From: Candidatus Rickettsiella viridis
Lineage (GTDB): Bacteria > Pseudomonadota > Gammaproteobacteria > Diplorickettsiales > Diplorickettsiaceae
Assembly: GCF_003966755.1 (NCBI RefSeq)
Contig: NZ_AP018005.1
Location: 1,488,001-1,552,000 of the forward strand
DNA length: 64,000 nucleotides
Direction: 5' to 3'
Part shown: in pieces, positions 17,255-25,845 of the stretch
Layout of the letters: every line of letters begins with the position of its first letter
How positions within the stretch are numbered: position 1 is the stretch's first letter
Notes under the pieces: generated by a model
Database searches by the model: none
Seen by the model: only the letters and a program-made list of their open reading frames with translations
What the model was told of the DNA's origin: nothing
Made by a program: the position numbers and the translations under genes

Positions 17255-17872
17255 ATGAAAACCTTGACCCTCATTCGACACGCAACGGCTAATGATGCAC
17301 GTGCTTCACAGCCAGACAGCGCCAGAAACCTCAGTGAACTAGGAAGGTTCCAGGCAGAAGATATCGCAAAGCAATTATACTCAAAGCAATGGGATTGTCG
17401 GCAAGGCGCCGCGAAGGAGAGTAACCACAATGTATATAACATACATGAGGATTGCGAACCGAGCGGCAACACAGTCGAAAATTCAAGTGCGAAGAGTATA
17501 AACCAAAAAAACTGCTTACCTGATTATCTACTATGCAGTCCTGCCAATCGAACACTACAAACTGCAACGCTACTTTGCCACACCCTACAGCTTAATCCCG
17601 ACATCATTAAAGTAAACGAGATTCTTTACTCAGGCGATACCGATGATATTTTAAGTGCCCTGCATGGTGTAGATTCGCAGCAACTCTGTGTTGTCGGGCA
17701 TAACCCTCACCTCAGCTGGCTAGCACACCTTCTTTGTAACAGCACAAAAACTATCACTTTACCCCCCGCAGGTGTTATAAGCTTAGCATTTGAAATAGAA
17801 GATTGGTCGGAATTAACCAAAGCACAAGGACGGCTACTTTTTTTTATTGAGCCTCACCATGAATCCAGTTGA
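17255..17872 (+). CDS. sixA: SixA-type phosphohistidine phosphatase with a repeat-encoded insertion
   Basis: A 205-residue member of the histidine-phosphatase branch. The catalytic LIRHATAND motif is at the N-terminus, LLCSPANRTLQTA in the middle and the second histidine in CVVGHNPHLSWL. SixA proteins are normally about 150-165 residues. The excess is residues about 41-82 (CRQGAAKESNHNVYNIHEDC and onward), encoded by copy 2 of the dispersed repeat. It falls between the first helix (GRFQAEDIAKQLY) and the next beta strand (PDYLLCSP), probably in a surface loop, so activity may be retained. In E. coli SixA acts on the nitrogen-PTS phosphocarrier NPr. The downstream TPR gene overlaps its 3' end. 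Confidence 0.85.
   Translation: MKTLTLIRHATANDARASQPDSARNLSELGRFQAEDIAKQLYSKQWDCRQGAAKESNHNVYNIHEDCEPSGNTVENSSAKSINQKNCLPDYLLCSPANRTLQTATLLCHTLQLNPDIIKVNEILYSGDTDDILSALHGVDSQQLCVVGHNPHLSWLAHLLCNSTKTITLPPAGVISLAFEIEDWSELTKAQGRLLFFIEPHHESS
17376..17500 (+). repeat. 125-bp MITE-like repeat, copy 2 (inside sixA)
   Basis: TATACTCAAAGCAATGGGAT at the left end and GTGCGAAGAGTATA at the right end match the family. The copy lies wholly inside the sixA reading frame without a stop codon. It is read in the same frame as copy 1, giving VYNIHEDCEPSGNT against VYNIHEDCELSGNT. Confidence 0.93.
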
Positions 17873-19184
17873 AACGCTTTTTAAACAAGCGACCGACGCA
17901 CATCAGAAACATGCGTTCGATGATGCAAAAAAATACTATCTACAGATATTAACTCTGGAACCGTCCTTCATACAGGCGCATTGGAAATTAGCAACTATTT
18001 ATTGGCAGTCCAATGATTTAGAAAAAGTACAAACACATTACAAAAAACTACTCGAAATCATTCCGAATTCACCTGCTTTGCTAAATAATCTAGCTGCACT
18101 TTCTCTTCAACAAAACCAACTAGACCGCGCTATCGATTATTTTAGACAAGCACTTAACATTGAGCCTAAGCATAAAGAAAGCAGAAACAATCTAGCCGCC
18201 AGTCTATTACAAAAAAATGAATTCAAAGAATCTATTTGGCACTACTCTTTGTACCTAAATTTAGAACCTGATGATAGTGAAGCACTTTATAATCGCGCAC
18301 ATGCTTTGATGCTAACAGGACAACTTGATAAAGCGATTGAAGATCTTAAAAAAATACTTAATCTGAATAACCAACACATTGATGCAATCTGTAACTTAGC
18401 GGCCATTTATTTAAAATTAGATGATAACGATACAGCCATTAACTATTACCAACAGGTTCTAACGCTTCAAAAAAATCATCCCATTGCTTCTTATATGCTG
18501 AGCGCGCTCACTCAACAATCAATACCGCCAACTCCACCTTTTGAATATATTAAAAATCTATTTGATAATTATGCACTGCAATTTGATCAGCACTTAAAAG
18601 AAACCTTAGCGTATAAAACACCCGAATTATTATATGAGCAAATCCAACCTTATTTAAACAATAAAAAATATACTTTACTGGATTTAGGCTGTGGCACGGG
18701 CCTTAGCGGTGCACCCTTTGCAGCAACCGCCGAAAAACTAACGGGTATTGATATTTCAGGCAACATGTTAGCGCAAGCGAAAGCCAAAAATTGTTATACG
18801 ACATTAATTGAAAATGATATTTTAAACGGACTTAAGGAATTAAAGGAAGCTTATGATCTGATTTTATGCGTAGACACACTGGTTTATTTTGGTGATCTCG
18901 ATACATTATTTGCCGACATAGCGTTACGTTTAAAAACGGACGCATTATTCGCTTTTTCTATAGAATTAGCAGAAGAAGTAACTGCTTCTTATCAACTACA
19001 AACCACGGGGCGTTATCAGCACTCAAACCTTTATATAGAAACACTGGCTAAAAAACATCACTTAGAATGCCTTAAACAATTAACCGTAGACGGCCGCTAC
19101 CAAAAAAATGAATTTGTAAAAAGCAGTTTATTTGTGTTAAAAAATAAATATACCCATACACGCCTAATTGAAGATAAACTTTGA
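17859..19184 (+). CDS. TPR-repeat protein with C-terminal SAM-dependent methyltransferase domain
   Basis: A 441-residue two-domain protein. Residues 1 to about 210 hold six or so tetratricopeptide repeats (for example AIDYFRQALNIEPKHKESRN and LNNLAALSLQQNQLDRA). From about residue 235 a class-I methyltransferase follows, with the SAM motif LLDLGCGTGLSG, the ribose-binding acidic residue in LTGIDISGNML and LILCVDTLVYF. This matches the COG4976-type predicted methyltransferases; no substrate is established. ATG 17859 is chosen; a TTG four codons earlier also exists. It overlaps sixA by 14 bp and ends inside the TTG start of engB. Confidence 0.8.
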   Translation: MNPVETLFKQATDAHQKHAFDDAKKYYLQILTLEPSFIQAHWKLATIYWQSNDLEKVQTHYKKLLEIIPNSPALLNNLAALSLQQNQLDRAIDYFRQALNIEPKHKESRNNLAASLLQKNEFKESIWHYSLYLNLEPDDSEALYNRAHALMLTGQLDKAIEDLKKILNLNNQHIDAICNLAAIYLKLDDNDTAINYYQQVLTLQKNHPIASYMLSALTQQSIPPTPPFEYIKNLFDNYALQFDQHLKETLAYKTPELLYEQIQPYLNNKKYTLLDLGCGTGLSGAPFAATAEKLTGIDISGNMLAQAKAKNCYTTLIENDILNGLKELKEAYDLILCVDTLVYFGDLDTLFADIALRLKTDALFAFSIELAEEVTASYQLQTTGRYQHSNLYIETLAKKHHLECLKQLTVDGRYQKNEFVKSSLFVLKNKYTHTRLIEDKL

Positions 19185-19783
19185 ACACTTTCGCTTTTCC
19201 ACCTACGCGCTTCTTAACCAGTGCAGCTCAACTCACTCAATTACCCTCCGATAAGGGATCAGAAGTTGCCTTTATTGGTCGATCTAACTCAGGAAAATCA
19301 ACCGCCATTAATGCGATCACGGGTATAAAAGGATTAGCCAGAGCCAGTAAAACACCAGGACGCACACAATTACTTAATTTTTTTCAAATTACCGAAGAAC
19401 AACGCCTGGTCGATCTACCTGGTTATGGCTACGCCCACGTTAACGATCAAAAAAAACAAGACTGGGAAGCCGTCATCTCTGATTATCTGCAAACAAGACA
19501 TTCGCTAAAAGGCTTAATTATCACAATGGATAGCCGTCATCCCCTGAAGGAACGCGACGAATCCATGCTCTCCTGGGCAGTGCATTACCAAATCCCCGTC
19601 TACATCCTGCTCACGAAAACCGATAAACTAACCCGGCAGCAGTCGATGAACGTTTTAAAAAAAACTCAACAGCGACTCATTCAGCTAAAAAATAACAGCA
19701 TTGTTCAGCTTTTCTCCGCCACAAAAGGTATTGGACTAGAAACCGCTCAACGCACCATTCTAAACTGGCTACGGCACGAATAG
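19181..19783 (+). CDS. engB: Ribosome-biogenesis GTPase EngB (YihA/YsxC)
   Basis: A 200-residue essential GTPase for large-subunit assembly. Nucleotide motifs are G1 GRSNSGKST, G3 DLPGYGYAH, G4 LTKTDKLT and G5 SATKGIG. The apparent start is TTG at 19181, which overlaps the stop of the preceding gene (TTGA), so translation is probably coupled. The N-terminus NTFAFPPTRFLTSAAQLTQL fits EngB proteins, and no ATG lies nearby in frame. Confidence 0.93.
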   Translation: MNTFAFPPTRFLTSAAQLTQLPSDKGSEVAFIGRSNSGKSTAINAITGIKGLARASKTPGRTQLLNFFQITEEQRLVDLPGYGYAHVNDQKKQDWEAVISDYLQTRHSLKGLIITMDSRHPLKERDESMLSWAVHYQIPVYILLTKTDKLTRQQSMNVLKKTQQRLIQLKNNSIVQLFSATKGIGLETAQRTILNWLRHE

Positions 19784-19963
19784 ACAACGACTTATTGGAT
19801 AAAAACTATATTGCCCTGCCCTGGATCAATCCAGAACATGATCTAGCTCAGGCATCCATTGCACGTTTTCTAATAACTTACGGCAACGATGCATTGTCTG
19901 TTTCGGCCGTATTAATATAAACAACTCGACAATCCCCCTCTTCAGTTTGAGTTAATTCTAAAA
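19784..19963. other. 180-bp gap with an orphan open stretch
   Basis: A reading frame without start codon is open through this gap from within the end of engB to a TAA near 19920. It reads ALPWINPEHDLAQASIARFL and then a short tail. The composition is protein-like, so it may be the remnant of a deleted gene. I do not recognise the family. No terminator is clear. Confidence 0.3.
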
Positions 19964-21831
19964 TCATGACATGAAAAGTTGAGAATGGCGTTTTTCCTCT
20001 TTATTATCTCCATTACTTTTTTGCGCAGGAGTAGAAAAAAAACGAAGTGCATAATCTATTGCAAAATCAACTAAGTCTAAGGCATATCCAGGTAATCCAC
20101 TACTGCTTCCATCTAGCGACGCACTATCAGTAGCACTGGGATTGCATTTGGCATTTAGCCCATTAACAACACCTGCATTCTCCTCTTGTGAGGATGTACT
20201 ACCAGCATCGTCATCCTTCTTATTCCTCCCTTGCAATAAAAAAATCATTTCCAGGTTATAGGACCACTGTGCTACATTATTTAAACTTGAAAGCTTCGAA
20301 CCGAGATTACATCCAGCATCTAATAATTTTTTAACGATAGCTGTATCGCCATTCAGCACTGGTTGCCAAAGTATACGAAGGACATCATTTTCATTAGCTT
20401 TGCTGGGATCACATCCAGCCTTGAATAGTTTTTCAAGCACGTCTACGTGGTCAGCTTGTGCTGCTATTCGAAGCAGTTTAGGGCCATATTCATTTACTGC
20501 ACCATCTACATTGTCTAGTAACTGTTAGGATGTTGATATCACCTCGTCTCACCGCCGCACAAAGCGGTGTATAACCCTGTTTATTTTTAGCGTTTGGATT
20601 ACATCCAAGAACTAGTAATTCTTCAACGATATCTGCACGGCCTTTTGATGCTGCTATATAAAGCGCTGTATCGCCATTTTCATTGATAGCACTATCGAGG
20701 TCACGTCCAACCATTAGTGCTTTAACGGCATCTACGCAGTTACTAACTATTGCTTGACCAAGTAGCTTATTACCATCGCTATCTGATAGCGGATTGATGA
20801 TATCTTTATCATCTGCGCTCTGAGCGCTTATGTGGAAGCCAAGTCTTTGAAAAATTAACTTTATAAAAATAAGGATTTTTTTTATAAAACTCTTTTCCAT
20901 AGGCAGTTTCTTATCTCTCTTATCTAAGAACCCCTTTTTCGCTTCCTCATGATTCGGGAACGGATTATAGTCATTGGCATGATTACCTAAGCGATATACC
21001 TCTACGCTCATAGTTAAGTGATCCTCCGACGGCAAACATCCAAACATACAAAACACTGCATAAGCCAATTGTTGCTCTTCCTCACTAGAAAAAACTAGCT
21101 GTGCACCATGATCTTCAATGATCCACTTTTCAGACATGCTATCACCACGGATGAGAAGCAAGGTATGAGAAGTAGAAGACAATTTTATCGGAAAATATTT
21201 CTTTTCAGGATCAGGAATCGTGTTTAAATAGTCCACCAAACCTTTTGTAGAAAAAATTCCTGGGAATTTAGCGACTAAATGCCTTCCACCTTGCTTTTCT
21301 ATTAAATCGCTGCTTAGAAAGGATTCTATTTCTTTGTTGTCTTGGTCAATATATTGTTTTGTATTGAGAAGCGTTAGATTATTTTCATTAGGCGCTTGGG
21401 TAACACCCAGCACTTGTAAAAATACTATTATATCCAGACAAGCCAGGTGTACATCCTCAGCACTCACATCTTTTTTATCTTTCTCAAAAATTTTTGCTGC
21501 ATACTCGATTAATAAACTGAACTTCTCTGATTCTTTTGAATTTATTGAAACTTGAGCTTTCTTATTGAATTCAACCAGTTGATCTTTAAAACCAGGTTGT
21601 AACATCGCTTCGAGTCGCCGTTTCCTCCTTTTTCCACGATTGGAGGTTCGCTCGCGTCTGAGCGGTATCAGTATCATCAAGCGAATACGTTTTATGCGGC
21701 GAAACAGGGCGGTTACCTTTGGTTGCGTCATTGGAGCTAATTTTGGGCGCATATTCGATGCATACCAATTGCGCTATTTGTAAGTTTTTTTGACCTAAAG
21801 AGCACAATATGATAAATAAAATGATTCTCAA
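19964..21831 (-). pseudogene. Ankyrin-repeat protein gene broken by frameshifts
   Basis: Three minus-strand reading frames together give one plausible ankyrin protein of about 620 residues. The 5' part (21831 to about 21600) reads MRIILFIILCSLGQK and then SSNDATKGNRPVSP. The middle part (about 21603-20520) continues from MLQPGFKDQLVEFNKK, ending in ankyrin units DTALYIAASKGRADIVEELL and YTPLCAAVRRGDINIL. After a shift near 20520-20535, the frame QLLDNVDGAVNEYGPKLLRI carries on into VLEKLFKAGCDPSKANEND and TAIVKKLLDAGCN. The out-of-frame upstream reading of the middle segment is arginine-rich and looks non-native. The intact form was probably a secreted host-interaction protein, by analogy with Legionellales ankyrin effectors. 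Confidence 0.7.
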
Positions 21832-21851
21832 AAAAATAATTGCGAGATTTT

Positions 21852-23843
21852 ATGCCCTCACAACCGACTGAAATCACGTTTCGCGCTGTCCTATTAGCTA
21901 TTGTATTAGCTGTTATTCTGGCGGCAGCCAATGCCTATCTGGGTCTAAAAGTAGGATTGACCATCTCAGCCTCTATCCCAGCGGCTATCCTTTCCATGGG
22001 TATTTTACGATTTTTTAAGAACTCATCGATTCTGGAAAATACTATTGTTCAAACTGGCGCCTCAGCCGGAGAAGCCGTCGTGGCTGGAATGGCTTTCATG
22101 CTTCCTGCATTAATCATTCTCCACTATTGGCAACATTTTGATTACTGGCAAACCGTTTTTATTGCCTTAACAGGTGGTACTTTAGGCGTATTATTTTCTA
22201 TCCCGTTACGACGGGTTTTATTAGCAGATGAGACCTTACGTTTCCCAGAAGGTACCGCCATCGGCCAAGTTTTAAAAATAAGTGAAGATACGAAAGGGAA
22301 TCTCAAGGAACTCGTACAGGGGGGGGCATTAGGCGCCATTATTGCCTTGTTCCAAGGCGGCTTTCAAATCATAGCCGATAACGCGCATGTATGGTTTAAA
22401 GCAGAAAATAAATTTATTTACGGTTTTACCTTTGGTTTTGAGCCCGCCCTCTTAGCTGCGGGTTATATCGTTGGAATAGGTGTCGCATTAAGTACCTTAC
22501 TCGGCGTGGTAATTGGTTGGGTAATCGGTGTTCCTATTTTCAGCTATTTACATCCCTTAGCTGCCCATACGGATGCTAATAGTTTGGCCATGAGTATTTG
22601 GCAATCCGATATTCGCCCTATTGGTGTGGGAACGATGTTGGTCGGCGGCTTATGGACCATGGTATTGCTTATTAAGCCCATCATTAAGGGTATCCATTCA
22701 TCTTTTGTCTCTTTAAAAACGGTCAAAAAGAGTGGTTATGCTTCATTACCAAAACATGAACGTGATATCCCTATTCACTATACCCTGGCTTTATTAGCGG
22801 TTTTTTTAATTCCATTGGGTTTTATTTTATTTAACTTTATTAGCCACCCCGCTCTTGGTTTAGACTTACATTTACAAATCATTACCTTAGTCATTGGTAT
22901 TCTTTTTATTCTGATAACCGGTTTCTTTTTCTCTTCATTGTCGGGTTATTTTGCAGGGCTTATTGGCAGCAGCCAAAGTCCTATCTCGGGTGTTTCCTTG
23001 TCTGTACTCTTACTGGCTTCTCTGGTGTTATTAGGACTCTTTCATTGGGCACCCGGATTTACTGGAGATACTAAACACTTACTCGAGGGTGAAGGCTTAG
23101 CGATCATTATAGGTGCCTTAGTGAGTAGTAGTTGTGCAATTACCAACGATACTATTCAAGATCTAAAAGCCGGACAAATCGTTGGCGCAACACCTTGGAA
23201 ACAGCAACTGATATTAATAGTGGGCGTTATTGTTTCAGCATTGGTCTTAGCACCCACTTTAGACCTACTCTTTAATGCCTATGGAATCGGTGGAATTTCG
23301 CCTCCAGGGCGCCATATGGATCCCTCACAAATGCTTGCAGCCCCACAAGCCGCTCTGATGGCGAGTTTAGTGGCCGGCGCATTCAATCATAATTTGCCCT
23401 GGGGTTTAATCAGCATTGGTTTTCTTGTCGCTATAGGATGTATTCTGGTTGACAGATTTCTTCAACCTCGCGGCATGCGTTTACCGGTACTTGCCGTAGG
23501 AATAGGGATTTATCTTCCGCTAGATACCTCTTCTGCTTTAATTTTTGGTGGGCTTGCTTCTTATTTCGTTGAACGAACCTTGCGCAAACAGCACCCTAAT
23601 CAAACCGAAGAATCCGCTGATAAACCAGCAAGACAACGTGGACTTACCTTAGCTTGTGGATTAGTGGCGGGTGCCTGTTTAATGGGTGTGGTGTTAGCTA
23701 TTCCATTTACATTGGCGCAATCTAAAGATGTATTACGTCTCATGCCCGCAAATTTGACAACACTTGCAAGTATATTGGGTGTACTCTCAACATTGGGAGT
23801 TTTAGCTTGGATTTATAAAACAGTTTGTCAAAAGGTTAATTAA
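21852..23843 (+). CDS. OPT-family oligopeptide transporter
   Basis: A 663-residue membrane protein with about 14-16 hydrophobic segments. The N-terminus EITFRAVLLAIVLAVILAAA then NAYLGLKVGLTISASIPAA is characteristic of bacterial OPT transporters. Other family segments are GASAGEAVVAGMAF, LRFPEGTAIGQVL, DANSLAMSIWQSDIRPIGVG and TNDTIQDLKAGQIVGATPWK. The family imports peptides or metal-chelate compounds. Start ATG 21852 is chosen over a TTG 12 bp upstream. A strong terminator-like hairpin follows. Peptide import would suit an amino-acid-dependent intracellular life, but this is inference. Confidence 0.9.
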   Translation: MPSQPTEITFRAVLLAIVLAVILAAANAYLGLKVGLTISASIPAAILSMGILRFFKNSSILENTIVQTGASAGEAVVAGMAFMLPALIILHYWQHFDYWQTVFIALTGGTLGVLFSIPLRRVLLADETLRFPEGTAIGQVLKISEDTKGNLKELVQGGALGAIIALFQGGFQIIADNAHVWFKAENKFIYGFTFGFEPALLAAGYIVGIGVALSTLLGVVIGWVIGVPIFSYLHPLAAHTDANSLAMSIWQSDIRPIGVGTMLVGGLWTMVLLIKPIIKGIHSSFVSLKTVKKSGYASLPKHERDIPIHYTLALLAVFLIPLGFILFNFISHPALGLDLHLQIITLVIGILFILITGFFFSSLSGYFAGLIGSSQSPISGVSLSVLLLASLVLLGLFHWAPGFTGDTKHLLEGEGLAIIIGALVSSSCAITNDTIQDLKAGQIVGATPWKQQLILIVGVIVSALVLAPTLDLLFNAYGIGGISPPGRHMDPSQMLAAPQAALMASLVAGAFNHNLPWGLISIGFLVAIGCILVDRFLQPRGMRLPVLAVGIGIYLPLDTSSALIFGGLASYFVERTLRKQHPNQTEESADKPARQRGLTLACGLVAGACLMGVVLAIPFTLAQSKDVLRLMPANLTTLASILGVLSTLGVLAWIYKTVCQKVN

Positions 23844-23854
23844 TCATTCAAAAC

Positions 23855-23888
23855 AAAAAAGGAGAAAATATTTATTTTCTCCTTTTAA
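23855..23888 (+). terminator. Rho-independent terminator after the OPT transporter gene
   Basis: AAAAGGAGAAAAT and ATTTTCTCCTTTT form a 12-13 bp stem around a short TATT loop, 12 bp past the stop at 23843. The stem is A/T flanked on both sides, so it could work in either direction. Confidence 0.8.
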
Positions 23889-23965
23889 AATTAACGTTTA
23901 AATTGCGATAATGATTAGTTTCAAACTCAATACCTATATTGACAAACTAAAAAAATAAAACTACC

Positions 23966-23986
23966 TTCCCCTGGAATTCGGGGGAA
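23966..23986 (+). promoter_or_regulatory. Hairpin in the leader of the ABC transporter genes
   Basis: TTCCCC and GGGGAA pair around CTGGAATTCG about 70 bp before the permease ATG. It has no T tract. It may be a 5' UTR structure; no known riboswitch consensus was recognised. Confidence 0.3.
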
Positions 23987-24055
23987 TAAACTGTACTCAG
24001 CGTAATAAGAGTATATGTGTCCTACCACCAATCCAAAACCCGGGGATAGGTCACC

Positions 24056-25792
24056 ATGTCAAAATTCTATAATCCTTTTTCGGTTAAACGATCAATAAAA
24101 GGGTTCCCCAATAAATGGGACTTAATTGCTTTTATCGTTGTACTCGGCATGCTGGCTGCATTTGTATGGGGCGGCAAACAAATGGCGGCGCCTTATCAAA
24201 TTGGCCAAACTTTTCCTTTAACTTTAGATCCACACCAACTACCTAAATATGCATTATTCACCGTACTGCGTTTATTTACTGCGATGGCTTTTGCCTTGCT
24301 ATTTACCTTTACAATCGGAACCTTAGCCGCAAAAAATAAACGTGCGGCCAGTCTCATTATTCCTTGCATTGACGTTCTGCAATCTGTTCCCGTTATAGGG
24401 CTTTTATCCATTACTGTCGTGGGTTTTATTAAATTATTTCACGGTAGTCGTCTCGGCCCTGAGGCAGCGGCTATCTTTGCTGTATTCACAGCACAGGTTT
24501 GGAATATAACGCTTAGTTTTTATCAAAGCCTACGCTCCGTTCCTTTGGAACTCAAAGAAGCAGCCGATATGTTTCATCTATCGGCTTGGCAGCGTTTTTG
24601 GCGCGTAGAAGTCCCTTTCAGTATTCCAGGATTGCTTTGGAATATGATGTTATCCATGTCGGGTAGTTGGATCTTTTTGATAGCGTGTGAAAGTATTTCG
24701 GTTAACAATCAAACGATTGTATTACCTGGTATAGGTTCCTATTTAGGTCTCGCTATTAGTCAATCCAGTATGCAGGGAGTCATTTATACCATCCTCACCA
24801 TGCTGGTCGTTATATTATTGTATGATCAATTATTTTTTAGACCTTTACTAAGTTGGTCCAAAAAATTTACTTTCGAACAACTAGGCCAAGAAGCTGTCTC
24901 ACGCTCTTGGATAACCATTCTTTTGCAACGTTCAAGTGCCATGAGACACGTAAGCCAATTTTTTGCAAAATTAGGCGATCACATCGTCAATTTACGCGCC
25001 TTCAAACCTTCGCAAACGATACAAAAATATAAAAACACCCACTTAGAAGCCGCGTTAAATATCACTTGGTATGTGGTTATTACCACACTTATTTTTGCTT
25101 CTGTATGGCTATTAATACAATTTATAGTACGCCATATTTCATTGAGTGAAATACCACATGTACTATTTTTAGGTGCAATGACCTCATTGCGTGTCATTGC
25201 CGTTACCATCATATGCAGTATCATTTGGGTTCCTATCGGTGTTTGGATAGGATTAAATAGACATGCTGCTAAAATTGTACAGCCTCTCGCTCAATTTTTA
25301 GCAGCATTTCCAACGAACGTTTTGTTTCCTATCGTTGTTATTCTCATCTTGAAATACCAACTCAATGTTAACATATGGACAACGCCGCTGATGTTATTAG
25401 GCACACAGTGGTATATTTTATTTAATATCATTGCAGGTGCTTCTGCTTTACCCGAAGACCTAAAACAAGCAACCGCTAACTTTGGCGTAAAAGGCTGGCA
25501 ATGGTGGCGTCGTTTAATTTTACCAGGAATTTTTCCTTACTGGATAACCGGCACAATAACGGCTGTGGGCAATTGTTGGAACACCAGTATCATTGCAGAA
25601 GTGGTTAGCTGGGGCGCTACAACCCTAACAGCTACCGGATTAGGTGCTTATATTGCACAGTACAGTAACCTCGGTGATTTCCCCCGTGTCGCGTTGGGCA
25701 TGGCCACTATGAGTGTTTTTGTACTGGCTATGAACTATTTAATCTGGCGACCCCTTTATAATTTAGCCCAATCCCGTTATAAATTAGATTAA
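24056..25792 (+). CDS. Fused double permease of a nitrate/sulfonate/taurine-type ABC importer
   Basis: A 578-residue inner-membrane protein made of two BPD_transp_1 domains in tandem. The first (about residues 70-265) carries the EAA-loop LKEAADMFHLSAWQRFWRVE. The second (about 345-570) carries LKQATANFGVKGWQWWRRL. Each half has five to six membrane helices. Such fused permeases occur next to ATPases of the NitT/TauT group. GGTCACC lies just before ATG 24056 but is not a clear ribosome binding site. The ATPase gene follows after 53 bp. No periplasmic binding protein is encoded nearby, so the substrate is unknown. Confidence 0.87.
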   Translation: MSKFYNPFSVKRSIKGFPNKWDLIAFIVVLGMLAAFVWGGKQMAAPYQIGQTFPLTLDPHQLPKYALFTVLRLFTAMAFALLFTFTIGTLAAKNKRAASLIIPCIDVLQSVPVIGLLSITVVGFIKLFHGSRLGPEAAAIFAVFTAQVWNITLSFYQSLRSVPLELKEAADMFHLSAWQRFWRVEVPFSIPGLLWNMMLSMSGSWIFLIACESISVNNQTIVLPGIGSYLGLAISQSSMQGVIYTILTMLVVILLYDQLFFRPLLSWSKKFTFEQLGQEAVSRSWITILLQRSSAMRHVSQFFAKLGDHIVNLRAFKPSQTIQKYKNTHLEAALNITWYVVITTLIFASVWLLIQFIVRHISLSEIPHVLFLGAMTSLRVIAVTIICSIIWVPIGVWIGLNRHAAKIVQPLAQFLAAFPTNVLFPIVVILILKYQLNVNIWTTPLMLLGTQWYILFNIIAGASALPEDLKQATANFGVKGWQWWRRLILPGIFPYWITGTITAVGNCWNTSIIAEVVSWGATTLTATGLGAYIAQYSNLGDFPRVALGMATMSVFVLAMNYLIWRPLYNLAQSRYKLD

Positions 25793-25845
25793 ACAAAACA
25801 TTTAACGTTGCAAATTCGCCTCTGCGAGTGTAAAGATTATAGATT

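Noticed and set aside
23940-24055. Known riboswitch before the ABC transporter genes
   Set aside because: There is a small hairpin, but no recognised guanidine, TPP or other consensus.
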